This document shows positions 27,286 through 36,218 of a stretch of 64,000 nt of DNA, in pieces. A program made the translations under genes and the position numbers. Each line of letters begins with the position of its first letter. Position 1 is the stretch's first letter. This DNA is from Minicystis rosea (GTDB taxonomy: Bacteria > Myxococcota_A > Polyangia > Polyangiales > Polyangiaceae), in contig CP016211.1 of the NCBI GenBank assembly GCA_001931535.1, forward strand, positions 11,082,377 through 11,146,376. The letters are read 5' to 3'. The notes beneath the pieces were generated by a model that saw only the letters and a program-made list of their open reading frames with translations, ran no database searches and was not told the origin of the DNA.

Positions 27286-28596
27286 TCACGCCCTCACGAT
27301 CGCTGCAAACGACCTCGCCCGCAATTGCGCGGCCGAAAGCGAGGTCAGGCGCGTCGCCTCTTCTTCGCTGATGGCCCCCGAGCCGAGCGCGCGCAGGAAC
27401 ACGTTCAAGAGCCCTTGTCCGGTGGCCGCGTCGTCGAACACGCCGCCTTGTTGCGTCGCCCGCGCGGCCTCGCGCACGAAGCGTTCGAGTCGCTTCCCGG
27501 CCGGCTCCACCACCTCGAGGAAGAACGCGTGCACGGCCGCATAACGCGCCACGAGCTGGGCCGGGTGCAAATCCCAACCTTGGTGATAACCATTGTCGAG
27601 CGCGCGCCGCACGTTGTCGTAATGGGCGCGCCACGCGGCCTGAACGGCGCGGCGATTCTCGTTCTCCTGCGCCGGCGTGAGCGCCGAGCCCCGATGCGGG
27701 GCGATGGGCAGAAGCGTGGTGGCGCCGTCGGAGAGGCGCATGCCCGTGCCGGCATACGCCACTTGCATCATGTGCCGCGCGAAGTCACAGGCCGGGTGCG
27801 AGAGCGATTGTTGCGCCGCCGTGATGCCGCAGGCCGCCGTGTAATCGTAGGCCCCGAAATGGGCGGCCACGCAGCGCCCGCGGGCGTGTGCATGGAGCGC
27901 GGGCAGCGCGGTGATGGCCTGCGGCGTCTCGATCATCATCTCCATGCCGATCGAGCCGGCCGCGAGACCGAGCTTGCTCTCCAAGGCATCGAGCAAGCTC
28001 ACGAGCGCGGTGACCTGCTCGGGCACGGTGATCTTGGGCAAGGTCACCACGAAGCCCTCCGGCAGACGCGCGTTGGTGGCTTGGGAGAGCGCGGTGATGA
28101 AGAGATCGAGTGTCCGAATCGAGCGGCTGCGCTGCTCTTCGTCGAGCGCCTTCACCCGAATGCCAATCGACGGTGGCAGCGTGCCGGCCGCCATTCCCTT
28201 GGCCATTTCGGTGGCGGCGGCGAGGGCGTGGCCATCTTCTTCGGCGTGGGGGCGCACGCCATAACCATCTTCGAAATCGACCCGCAGATCTTCGACCGGC
28301 GCGCGCTCGAGCTTCTCGGCGACCCGCTTGCGCACGGTCACGGCTTGGTCGCCCGGCAATCCGAACACGGCTGCGAAGGTGGTCGCGTCCGGCGCATGCT
28401 CGTCGAGCGCGCGTTTGGCCGTGGCGCCGAGCTTCGGCGCGGTGTCCGCGCGGAACAGGTGAGCGCCGCCATACACGGTGTGCACCGGCAGGCGGCTCGT
28501 CGTTTCACCCGGGAAACGCCGCGCGAAATCGGCGTTTGCGTCATCGAGGCCGCGCGTCGCGGCGCGGATGTCTGCGGCGGACAATGAAGTGCTCAT
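27286..28596 (-). CDS. HpcH/HpaI aldolase / CitE-like family protein (DUF6986 type)
   Basis: A 436-residue TIM-barrel protein resembling the citrate-lyase-beta/HpcH aldolase superfamily. The acidic metal-binding region is seen in LRVDFEDGYGVRPH (about residue 110), the conserved MEMMIETPQAI at about residues 230-240, and AAHFGAYDYTAACGI, which resembles the family metal-site strand. The long C-terminal helical part with HQGWDLHPAQLVARYAAV resembles malate-synthase/CitE closing segments. The ATG at 28596 overlaps the upstream ROK kinase stop by four bases. The expected chemistry is C-C cleavage or formation on an acyl-CoA or 2-oxoacid; the substrate is not deducible. It is co-transcribed with a sugar kinase and probably fumC. 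Confidence 0.75.
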   Translation of the reverse strand: MSTSLSAADIRAATRGLDDANADFARRFPGETTSRLPVHTVYGGAHLFRADTAPKLGATAKRALDEHAPDATTFAAVFGLPGDQAVTVRKRVAEKLERAPVEDLRVDFEDGYGVRPHAEEDGHALAAATEMAKGMAAGTLPPSIGIRVKALDEEQRSRSIRTLDLFITALSQATNARLPEGFVVTLPKITVPEQVTALVSLLDALESKLGLAAGSIGMEMMIETPQAITALPALHAHARGRCVAAHFGAYDYTAACGITAAQQSLSHPACDFARHMMQVAYAGTGMRLSDGATTLLPIAPHRGSALTPAQENENRRAVQAAWRAHYDNVRRALDNGYHQGWDLHPAQLVARYAAVHAFFLEVVEPAGKRLERFVREAARATQQGGVFDDAATGQGLLNVFLRALGSGAISEEEATRLTSLSAAQLRARSFAAIVRA

Positions 28597-29276
28597 GACC
28601 AGAGACGGATCCCTCCGAGCAAGCCGGCGATGTTGTCGACGATGGTCACGTTCTCGGGCAAGCCCTCGGTGTCGATGTGCTTGGCGTTGCCGCCGCCGAT
28701 GTAGAGGCGGCGGTAATTCACGAGCGCGTCCATCTGCGTGATGGCGCGGCGGATCCGCCGGTTCCACCGCTCGTTCCCGACGGCCTTGCGGGCGGTGACG
28801 CCCACGAGATCTTCGTACGTCTTGCCCTTGCGATAGGGGTGATGGGCGAGCTCCAGATGGATGGGCTTGCCGTCGGTGCACACGCAGCAGCCGAGGCCGG
28901 TCCCGAGCGTGATCACCATCTCCACGCCCTTGCCTTCGACGACGCCGAGCCCGTGAATCACCGCGTCGTTGACCACGCGCACCGGCTTGCCGAGGTGCTC
29001 GCTCACGCGCTCGGCGATGGGGAATCCGCGCCACGTGCGGTCGAGGTGCGGCGCCGTCCGCACCACACCGTCGGGGACAACGCCGGGGAAGCCGATGGAG
29101 ACGCGGTCGAAATCACCGTTCGCCTTCACCATGCGATCGATGACGTCGAGGACCGCCTGGGGCGTGGCGGGCGCGGGGGTGGGCTCGCGATAGCGCTCGG
29201 TGACGGGCGCGCCGTCGGCTCCGAGGATGATGCCCTTGATGCCCGTTCCGCCGATGTCGATCGCGAGCGTGCGCAT
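28593..29276 (-). CDS. ROK family kinase, polyphosphate-glucokinase-like
   Basis: A 227-residue ASKHA-fold sugar kinase. The N-terminal phosphate loop is LAIDIGGTGIKGIIL, the catalytic aspartate region VRVVNDAVIHGLG, phosphate-2 LGTGLGCCV, and the adenosine-side motif YIGGGNAKHI. The short length and absence of the usual ROK zinc-cysteine cluster match polyphosphate glucokinases better than classical ROK glucokinases, but the phosphoryl donor is inferred only by resemblance. The ATG at 29276 sits 4 bases after a hairpin that contains its Shine-Dalgarno. Its stop overlaps the aldolase start, so both should be made together. Confidence 0.8.
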   Translation of the reverse strand: MRTLAIDIGGTGIKGIILGADGAPVTERYREPTPAPATPQAVLDVIDRMVKANGDFDRVSIGFPGVVPDGVVRTAPHLDRTWRGFPIAERVSEHLGKPVRVVNDAVIHGLGVVEGKGVEMVITLGTGLGCCVCTDGKPIHLELAHHPYRKGKTYEDLVGVTARKAVGNERWNRRIRRAITQMDALVNYRRLYIGGGNAKHIDTEGLPENVTIVDNIAGLLGGIRLWS

Positions 29277-29280
29277 GCGT

Positions 29281-29301
29281 GCTCCTCCTCCGTGGAGGAG
29301 C
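29281..29301 (-). promoter_or_regulatory. Hairpin sequestering the ribosome site of the ROK kinase gene
   Basis: A perfect 8-bp stem, GCTCCTCC (29281-29288) with GGAGGAGC (29294-29301), has a 5-base loop. On the minus-strand transcript the 3' arm carries GGAGGAG, the Shine-Dalgarno for the ATG at 29276, and the 5' arm is its complement. It lies in the 40-bp gap after fumC, so it could uncouple kinase translation from fumarase expression or act as a weak terminator. Confidence 0.5.
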
Positions 29302-29316
29302 CCCGTAGCACATCCG

Positions 29317-30729
<1,413 letters not shown>

Positions 30730-30854
30730 GGTCCGACGGCTGTAGGGCGGGTTTCAAAACAGCGCAACCGCTGCGGCCGGACGCATGCGTAAACCGCTAC
30801 GCGGGCCGCGTTCTGGAGATCCGTCCAAATTTCGACTATTGCCGTTCAGCTTCC

Positions 30855-31934
30855 ATGACGACCGCAGCACCCTTCGCGACCGACGATCCGACCGAGGCGC
30901 CGACGTACGGTGACGGCCCGCTCTCCCGCTGGTGCAAGGGTGCCTTGCACGAGGCGCGCGACGAGGTCTTCATCCGCCTCACGCTGAAGGTGATCGCGAT
31001 CATGTCGACCGCGATGATCGCGCTCTACGGCGTCCTCCGTTGGGCGCCCGTGTCGGGCTACGTGAAGCTCGCGGCCGTCGCGGTCTACGTGACGCTCTGG
31101 GCTTGGTATTCGGCGCCCGTCATCCTGATGCTGCACAACACGATGCACCGGCCCTTCATCAAGCAGCCGAAATGGCTGAACCGGGTGCATCCGTACGTCA
31201 TGTCGTTCTTCTTCGGCATCCCCACCGGCTACGCCGTGCACCACCTCGGGATGCACCACGTCGAGGACAACACGCCCGAGGATCTCTCGTCGACGCAGCG
31301 CTACCAGCGCGACAGCTTCCTCCACTTCCTGCACTATTTCGGGCGCTTTTTCTTCCTCATCATCATCGAGCTGCCGCTCTACCTGCGTCGCAAGCGCCGC
31401 TACCTCATGGCTCGCCGCGCCGTCCTCGGCGAGCTCGGCCACGCCGTCGTCATCGCCTCGGCCCTCGCGCTCGACTGGCGCTTTGGCCTCGTGGCCTTCG
31501 CGTTCCCGACCTTCGCGGTGCGCTTCCTCATGATGGTGGGCAATTGGGGCCAGCACGCGTTCCTCAACACGGACCGCAAGAACGACGGCATCTCCAACTC
31601 CATCACCTGCATCAACAGCGGTTACAACAAGCGCGCGTTCAACGACGGTTATCACATCGGCCATCACCTCAAGGCCACCCGTCATTGGACCGAGCTGCCC
31701 AAGGACTTCGTGGACAACCGCGAGCGCTACGCCCGCGAGGGGGCCATCGTGTTCGAGGGCCTCGACTTCTTCCTGGTGTCGGTGCTGCTCTGGACGGGGC
31801 AGTGGAAGGTGCTGGCGAAGCGCTACGTGCGTCTCGACGGCCAGCCGAAGAGCGATGAGGAAGTGATCGCGCTGCTCAAGGCACGCGTGCAGCCCATCCG
31901 CGGTGAGCTCGCCCCCTCGATGGCGACGAGCTAA
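30855..31934 (+). CDS. Membrane fatty acid desaturase family protein
   Basis: A 359-residue integral membrane di-iron protein. Histidine clusters expected for the fatty acid desaturase/hydroxylase superfamily are visible: HNTMHR (about residue 95), HHLGMHH (about 129) and HIGHHLKATRHW (about 268). Five hydrophobic segments lie between about residues 45 and 245. The late third cluster and the GNWGQHAFLN segment fit acyl-lipid desaturases or hydroxylases; regiochemistry and substrate are unknown. The gene is monocistronic: divergent from fumC across 125 bp and closed by a hairpin terminator. No good Shine-Dalgarno precedes the ATG. Confidence 0.85.
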   Translation: MTTAAPFATDDPTEAPTYGDGPLSRWCKGALHEARDEVFIRLTLKVIAIMSTAMIALYGVLRWAPVSGYVKLAAVAVYVTLWAWYSAPVILMLHNTMHRPFIKQPKWLNRVHPYVMSFFFGIPTGYAVHHLGMHHVEDNTPEDLSSTQRYQRDSFLHFLHYFGRFFFLIIIELPLYLRRKRRYLMARRAVLGELGHAVVIASALALDWRFGLVAFAFPTFAVRFLMMVGNWGQHAFLNTDRKNDGISNSITCINSGYNKRAFNDGYHIGHHLKATRHWTELPKDFVDNRERYAREGAIVFEGLDFFLVSVLLWTGQWKVLAKRYVRLDGQPKSDEEVIALLKARVQPIRGELAPSMATS

Positions 31935-31959
31935 TCGCGCTCGCCGCTGTCACGTGTCC

Positions 31960-31998
31960 GAGGACGCGGGGCCTTCACGCTCCGCGTCTTCGTGTTTT
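31960..31998 (+). terminator. Intrinsic terminator after the desaturase gene
   Basis: The stem pairs 31960-31969 (GAGGACGCGG) with 31982-31991 (CCGCGTCTTC) over 10 bp with one G-U, with a 12-base loop, followed by GTGTTTT. It lies 25 bases after the desaturase stop and before the convergent response-regulator stop. Confidence 0.65.
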
Positions 31999-32009
31999 GT
32001 GCTTCCTCA

Positions 32010-32606
32010 TCACCACGGAAAGACGAAGTGGAAGAGCTCGGGGCGGCTCGAGACGCCGCACTTCTGGTAGATGCGCGTGATGTGCTGGCGCACGGTCTTG
32101 TCGCTGTTGCCTTCGAGGCGGGCGATTTCGACGCTGCTCAGGCCCTTGAGGATCAGGCGGGCGATGCTCTGCTCTTTCTCGGTCAGGCCGGCGCCGGCGA
32201 GGGCGCGATCGACGAGATAGCCGATGTCCTTGGGCTCGCTGGTGACGCGGCGGAGGACGTCGAGGAGCTCGGCGGCGCGAAAGGGCTTTTCGAGGAGATA
32301 AGAGGCACCCTCGTTGAGGCCGGCCTTCACCTTGTCGAGCGCGGCGAAGGCGGTGATGAGGACGATGGGCGCGCGCACGCCGATGGCCTTGAGCGCGCCG
32401 ATGAGACGAAGGCCGCCGTGGTCGTCGGGCCCGAGGACGACATCGGTGACCACGACGTCGAGGAAGGGTGCGTTGCGGGCCGCGGTGATGGCCTCTTCGA
32501 CGCTCTCGGCGGTGAGGCAGGTGAGGCCGTCGCGCGTGAGCGAGCGCGCGAGGGAGTCGCGGGCGTCGCGATCGTCCTCGACGAGGAGCACGGTCTTCGC
32601 GTTCAC
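32010..32606 (-). CDS. Two-component response regulator, receiver plus LuxR-type HTH
   Basis: A 198-residue NarL/FixJ-family transcription regulator. The receiver domain (about residues 5-120) shows the acidic pair LVEDD, phospho-acceptor aspartate in VVVTDVVLG, and the conserved lysine in LLEKPF. The C-terminal DNA-binding domain (about 135-195) begins LTEKEQSIARLI and contains SDKTVRQHITRIYQK. The GTG at 32606 overlaps the histidine kinase stop (GTGA), so the pair is translationally coupled. It is the natural partner of that kinase. The adjacent divergent efflux operon is a plausible target, but no shared operator was identified. Confidence 0.93.
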   Translation of the reverse strand: MNAKTVLLVEDDRDARDSLARSLTRDGLTCLTAESVEEAITAARNAPFLDVVVTDVVLGPDDHGGLRLIGALKAIGVRAPIVLITAFAALDKVKAGLNEGASYLLEKPFRAAELLDVLRRVTSEPKDIGYLVDRALAGAGLTEKEQSIARLILKGLSSVEIARLEGNSDKTVRQHITRIYQKCGVSSRPELFHFVFPW

Positions 32607-33571
32607 GCGCCGCCTCGCTGGAGATCGAGGCGGAAGGTGGCCGGGTGCGCTCGTTCGAGCTGGAGCTCGCCCTGCATGGCCCGCGCGAGCGCGCGCGCGA
32701 TGGACAGGCCGAGCCCGAGCCCGCGCGCCTTGGTGCTGCGGAGAGGCTCGAAGAGCTGCGCCGCCACATCGGGCTCGATCCCCGGCCCATCGTCGCGCAC
32801 CCGCACGAAGGCGCGATCGCCTTCGCGCCCGATCTCGACCTCCACGGCGCCCGCCGCGTCGCCCTCGCGCAGGGCATCGAGGCTGTTTTCGACCAGGTTT
32901 TCGAGGATGATTTGCACGTAGGCCGCGCTCGCCCGCGCGGTCGTGCCGGCCTCGCCGTGGACGGCGAGGTGCACCGGCGCGCCGCGGGCGAGGCCCTGCA
33001 AATCGGCGACGGCGCGGCGGGCGACGTCGAGGAGATCGATGTCCGGGAGATCGGGGCGGCGCGTGTCGGGCAATTGCTTGAGGGCGGCGACCTGCTCGAT
33101 GAGGCGATCGCTCTGGACGCGCGCGCGATCGAGCAGCGCGGCCCGCTCGGCGGCTTCACCCTCGGGCAGCGCGGTGACCTCGTCGAGGAGCAGGCCGAGC
33201 GCATGAAGCGGCGTGCGCAGCTCGTGGAGGAGCGAGGCGGCGACGACCCAGACGGCCTGGTCGCGGGTGATCTTGTGGATGCGATCGTGGAGCTCGTCGG
33301 CGCGGCGCCGCTCGGCCTCGGCGATCTCGGCGCGCAGGCGGAGGAAATGCGTGGCCGCGCCGAGGATGGCGCCCGTGACGATCGGCAGGGCCGAATACAC
33401 GATCTCGTGACCGAAGAGCAGAAACCGCGACCGCGCGAGGGTGCCGTTCACGAGGAGCCGATCGAGGTACGCATCGGTCATCGCGTAGAGGATGCCGATG
33501 GCGACGCCGGTCGCGATGCGCGCGCCGAGGCGGAGGCGAGCGGGCGAGCGCGGGCGGAGCGGGCCGATCAC
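32603..33571 (-). CDS. Sensor histidine kinase
   Basis: A 322-residue membrane kinase. Two hydrophobic segments (about residues 20-38 and 55-78) flank only about 20 residues, so there is essentially no periplasmic sensor domain. The H-box is ASLLHELRTPLHAL (histidine near residue 117), the N-box ENLVENSLDAL, then DDGPGI and the G2 box GLGLGLSIARAL. All catalytic motifs are intact. The GTG at 33571 has only a weak ribosome site. Signal perception must be through the membrane, cytoplasm or a partner. It is divergent from the metal-efflux operon, 87 bp away, which suggests but does not prove control of it. Confidence 0.93.
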   Translation of the reverse strand: MIGPLRPRSPARLRLGARIATGVAIGILYAMTDAYLDRLLVNGTLARSRFLLFGHEIVYSALPIVTGAILGAATHFLRLRAEIAEAERRRADELHDRIHKITRDQAVWVVAASLLHELRTPLHALGLLLDEVTALPEGEAAERAALLDRARVQSDRLIEQVAALKQLPDTRRPDLPDIDLLDVARRAVADLQGLARGAPVHLAVHGEAGTTARASAAYVQIILENLVENSLDALREGDAAGAVEVEIGREGDRAFVRVRDDGPGIEPDVAAQLFEPLRSTKARGLGLGLSIARALARAMQGELQLERAHPATFRLDLQRGGA

Positions 33572-33657
33572 GCTCGCAGGCTAGCGTGCGCGTCGGGGAA
33601 TGGCCCTCCGGCATTTGCCGGACGGACAGCCCCGCCCTCGCCTTCTAGGGTACGCGC

Positions 33658-34953
33658 ATGCTTCGCGCCGCCCGCTTCGCCGGAGTCCTCGCGACGGTCG
33701 CGTCGAGCCTCGTCGCGCTCGCCGCGCGCGCGGAGCTCCCGGCTCATGCGCCGCAGACGTCACCCGCGGCGCGGCGTGTGTCGCTGTCGGAGGCCATGCG
33801 GCTCGGCGCGACGCGCGGGCCCGACGTCGCCGTCGCGTCCGCGCCCCGCGCCGCGGCCAACGAAGCGAAGCGCGCGGCCGACGCGGTGCTGACGACGCTC
33901 CCCCGCGTCGCGGTGATGGCCGGCGATCGCATCGGCCCGCGCGGCGTGAACGGCGTGGAGATCGGGGTGAGCGTGACGCAGGACGTGCCCATCGCGGGCA
34001 CGCGCGGCGCGCGCAGGGACGCAGCGGCTGCCTATGGTCGCGTCGTCGATCTCGATCTCGCCCGCGCGCGGCTCGAAGGCGGCGCCCGGGCGGCGCTCGC
34101 GTGGATCGCGCTCGCCGAGGCCGACAGCGTGCTCGCGTATCGACACGCGAGCCTCGAGCAGGCGGAGGCGATCGCCAAGACGCTGCGGGCGCGCGTGACG
34201 AAGGGCGTCGCCGATCCGGTGGAGCTCCCGCTCGCGATGGGCGACGTCGCGACGGCGCGCGCGGGCGTGCTCGAAGCCGAAGGCATGCGCTTCGAGGCTG
34301 CATTGGAGCTGCGCTTCGCGATCGGCGAGGCAGCGGACACGGCCCTGGCAATCGCGGGCAGCCTCGACACCATCGTCGACGCCGCCGGTGACGAGGCCGC
34401 GCTCGTCCGGCGCGCGGAGCAGGGCCACCCGCTGGTGCTGCTCGCCGAAGCGCGCGGGGAAGCGGCGCGACGCGAGGCCGATCTATCGGTCGCGACCTCG
34501 GTGCCGGCGCTCGGCGTGGGCGCGTCGTACACGCGCGAAGGCTCCGGGGATCAGGTGGTGACGGGGACGATCTCGGTGCCGTTGCCCTTCTCGCGTCCCT
34601 GGGCCTTCGAGGCGTCGCGCCAGCGCGCCGCGGCCGACGTGGCGCGCGCGCAGGCCACGCGGGCGCGCGCCGAGCTGGGGCGCGAGATCCGCACGGCGCT
34701 GCACGAGCGGGATCACACGCGGGAGCTCCACGACACGCTCGTGCACGAGGCGCTCACGCCGATGAAGGAAGCGCTGCGCCTCGCGCGCGTGCAGTTCGAC
34801 GCGGGCGCGATCGACGTGACCCGCGTGCTCCTCGCGCGCCAGCGTCTGGTCGCGACCGAGGAGCAGGCCGCGCGCGCGCTGGCGCAGGTGCGCCGCGCGG
34901 ACGTTCGCCTGATGCGCGCCGCGGGCACGTTGCTCGAAGGGATCGGTCCGTGA
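33658..34953 (+). CDS. czcC: TolC-family outer membrane efflux protein (CzcC-like)
   Basis: A 431-residue outer-membrane channel of a tripartite efflux pump. An N-terminal signal peptide (about residues 1-25, cleavage after AARA) is followed by two long alanine/arginine-rich coiled-coil halves typical of the outer membrane factor fold. Near the C-terminus are the segments LVHEALTPMKEALRLARVQF and AGAIDVTRVLLARQRL, the recurring TolC-family pattern. It is the first gene of a three-gene operon, and its TGA overlaps the adaptor GTG start. The specific symbol is by operon context with an HME-type pump; sequence alone supports only TolC family. Confidence 0.85.
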   Translation: MLRAARFAGVLATVASSLVALAARAELPAHAPQTSPAARRVSLSEAMRLGATRGPDVAVASAPRAAANEAKRAADAVLTTLPRVAVMAGDRIGPRGVNGVEIGVSVTQDVPIAGTRGARRDAAAAYGRVVDLDLARARLEGGARAALAWIALAEADSVLAYRHASLEQAEAIAKTLRARVTKGVADPVELPLAMGDVATARAGVLEAEGMRFEAALELRFAIGEAADTALAIAGSLDTIVDAAGDEAALVRRAEQGHPLVLLAEARGEAARREADLSVATSVPALGVGASYTREGSGDQVVTGTISVPLPFSRPWAFEASRQRAAADVARAQATRARAELGREIRTALHERDHTRELHDTLVHEALTPMKEALRLARVQFDAGAIDVTRVLLARQRLVATEEQAARALAQVRRADVRLMRAAGTLLEGIGP

Positions 34954-36215
34954 GCGAAGAGATGCGATCGCAGCCCGGCGCGCCGCGCGCCCGTGCTGCC
35001 GAAATGTTGATGTTCCTGGCCCTCCTCGGTGCCTCCGGCTGCCAGCGCGAGGCCTCCGCCGGGACGGCGGCCGCGAGCACCGCGACGGCGCGCGCGTCGA
35101 GCGAGAGCGACACGAAGCCGGCGAGCACCGCCGTCGCGACGGCCGACAAAGGTCTCATCGAGATCGATCCCTCGCTCGTCGAGCGTGGTCGCGTACGCAT
35201 CGCGCCCGCGGAGCGTCGCGTCCTCGACGGCGAGCTGAGCCTCGCGGGCGACGTCGTTCCGGCCGAAGATGGTGAGGCCGACGTCGGCGCGCTCGTCTCC
35301 GGCCGCATCGCCTCGCTCTCCGCGGCGGAGGGCGATCGCGTGAAGAAGGGCCAGGTGCTCGCCTTCATCGAAGCGCCCGACGTGGGCCGCGCGACCGCCG
35401 ATCTCCTGCGCACGCGCGGCCACGCGGCTGCTTCCGCGCGCAAGCTCGCGCGGCAGCTCGATCTCGAAAGGCAGGGCGCCACCAGCCAGAACGCCATCGA
35501 CGAAGCGCGCGCCGACGATCAGGCCGCGCGCGCCGATCTCGCCGCCGCGCGCACGCTGCTCGCCACGCTCGGCGCCGGCGAGCCCGCGGAGGGCGCGGGT
35601 GCGGTCACGGCGCGCGTCGCCGTGCGCGCGCCCATCGACGGCGTCGTGGTGCAGCGCAGCGCCGTGCTCGGCGGCCCAGTCGCGATCGAGCGATCGCTCT
35701 TCCACATCGTCTCTCCCGATCACCTCCTCGTGCGCGCGCGCCTCCCCGAGACCGCCGGCCGCACGGTCACTGCCGGCGCGCCCGCGGTAATCCGACCGCG
35801 CGCACCGGCGAGCACCGCCTCGCGCTGCGAGGCCTCCGTCCTCTCGAGCTTCGGTGTGATCGAAGAGGCCACCCGCACGATGTCGCTGCGCCTGCGCCCC
35901 AACGGCGCCTGCTCGTTCCTCGTTCCGGGCGCGTATGTCGACGTCGCGCTGCGCGGTGCGGCCGCGCCTTCCGGCGATCGCTCTGCAACCGTCGTGGTCC
36001 CGGCGGAAGCGGTCGTCGACGTTCGCGGTGTCCTCACCGTCTTCATCGCCGGCGATCGCCCCGGCACATTTCGTTCACGCCCCGTACGAATCGGATCGAC
36101 TGCAGGCTCTTCGATCGCCGTCGAGGCCGGCGTCGCCGAAGGCGATCGCATCGTGGTCGACGGCGCCGTGCTCCTCAAAGGCGAGCTCCTGCGTTCGGTG
36201 CTGGAAGGAGGCTGA
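34950..36215 (+). CDS. czcB: Efflux RND periplasmic adaptor, lipoprotein (CzcB-like)
   Basis: A 421-residue membrane-fusion protein linking the inner-membrane pump to the outer-membrane channel. The GTG start overlaps the preceding stop (GTGA). A lipobox, LLGASGC, ends near residue 31, so it is probably lipid-anchored. After a low-complexity Ala/Ser/Thr linker come the lipoyl/barrel halves with VSGRIASLSAAEGDRVKKGQVLAFIEAPD, an alpha-hairpin (about residues 150-210), then VRAPIDGVVVQRSAVLGGPV. The C-terminal beta-barrel includes VVVPAEAVVDVRGVLTVFI. No histidine-rich metal-binding N-terminus is visible. Confidence 0.88.
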   Translation: MSEEMRSQPGAPRARAAEMLMFLALLGASGCQREASAGTAAASTATARASSESDTKPASTAVATADKGLIEIDPSLVERGRVRIAPAERRVLDGELSLAGDVVPAEDGEADVGALVSGRIASLSAAEGDRVKKGQVLAFIEAPDVGRATADLLRTRGHAAASARKLARQLDLERQGATSQNAIDEARADDQAARADLAAARTLLATLGAGEPAEGAGAVTARVAVRAPIDGVVVQRSAVLGGPVAIERSLFHIVSPDHLLVRARLPETAGRTVTAGAPAVIRPRAPASTASRCEASVLSSFGVIEEATRTMSLRLRPNGACSFLVPGAYVDVALRGAAAPSGDRSATVVVPAEAVVDVRGVLTVFIAGDRPGTFRSRPVRIGSTAGSSIAVEAGVAEGDRIVVDGAVLLKGELLRSVLEGG

Positions 36216-36218
36216 TCC

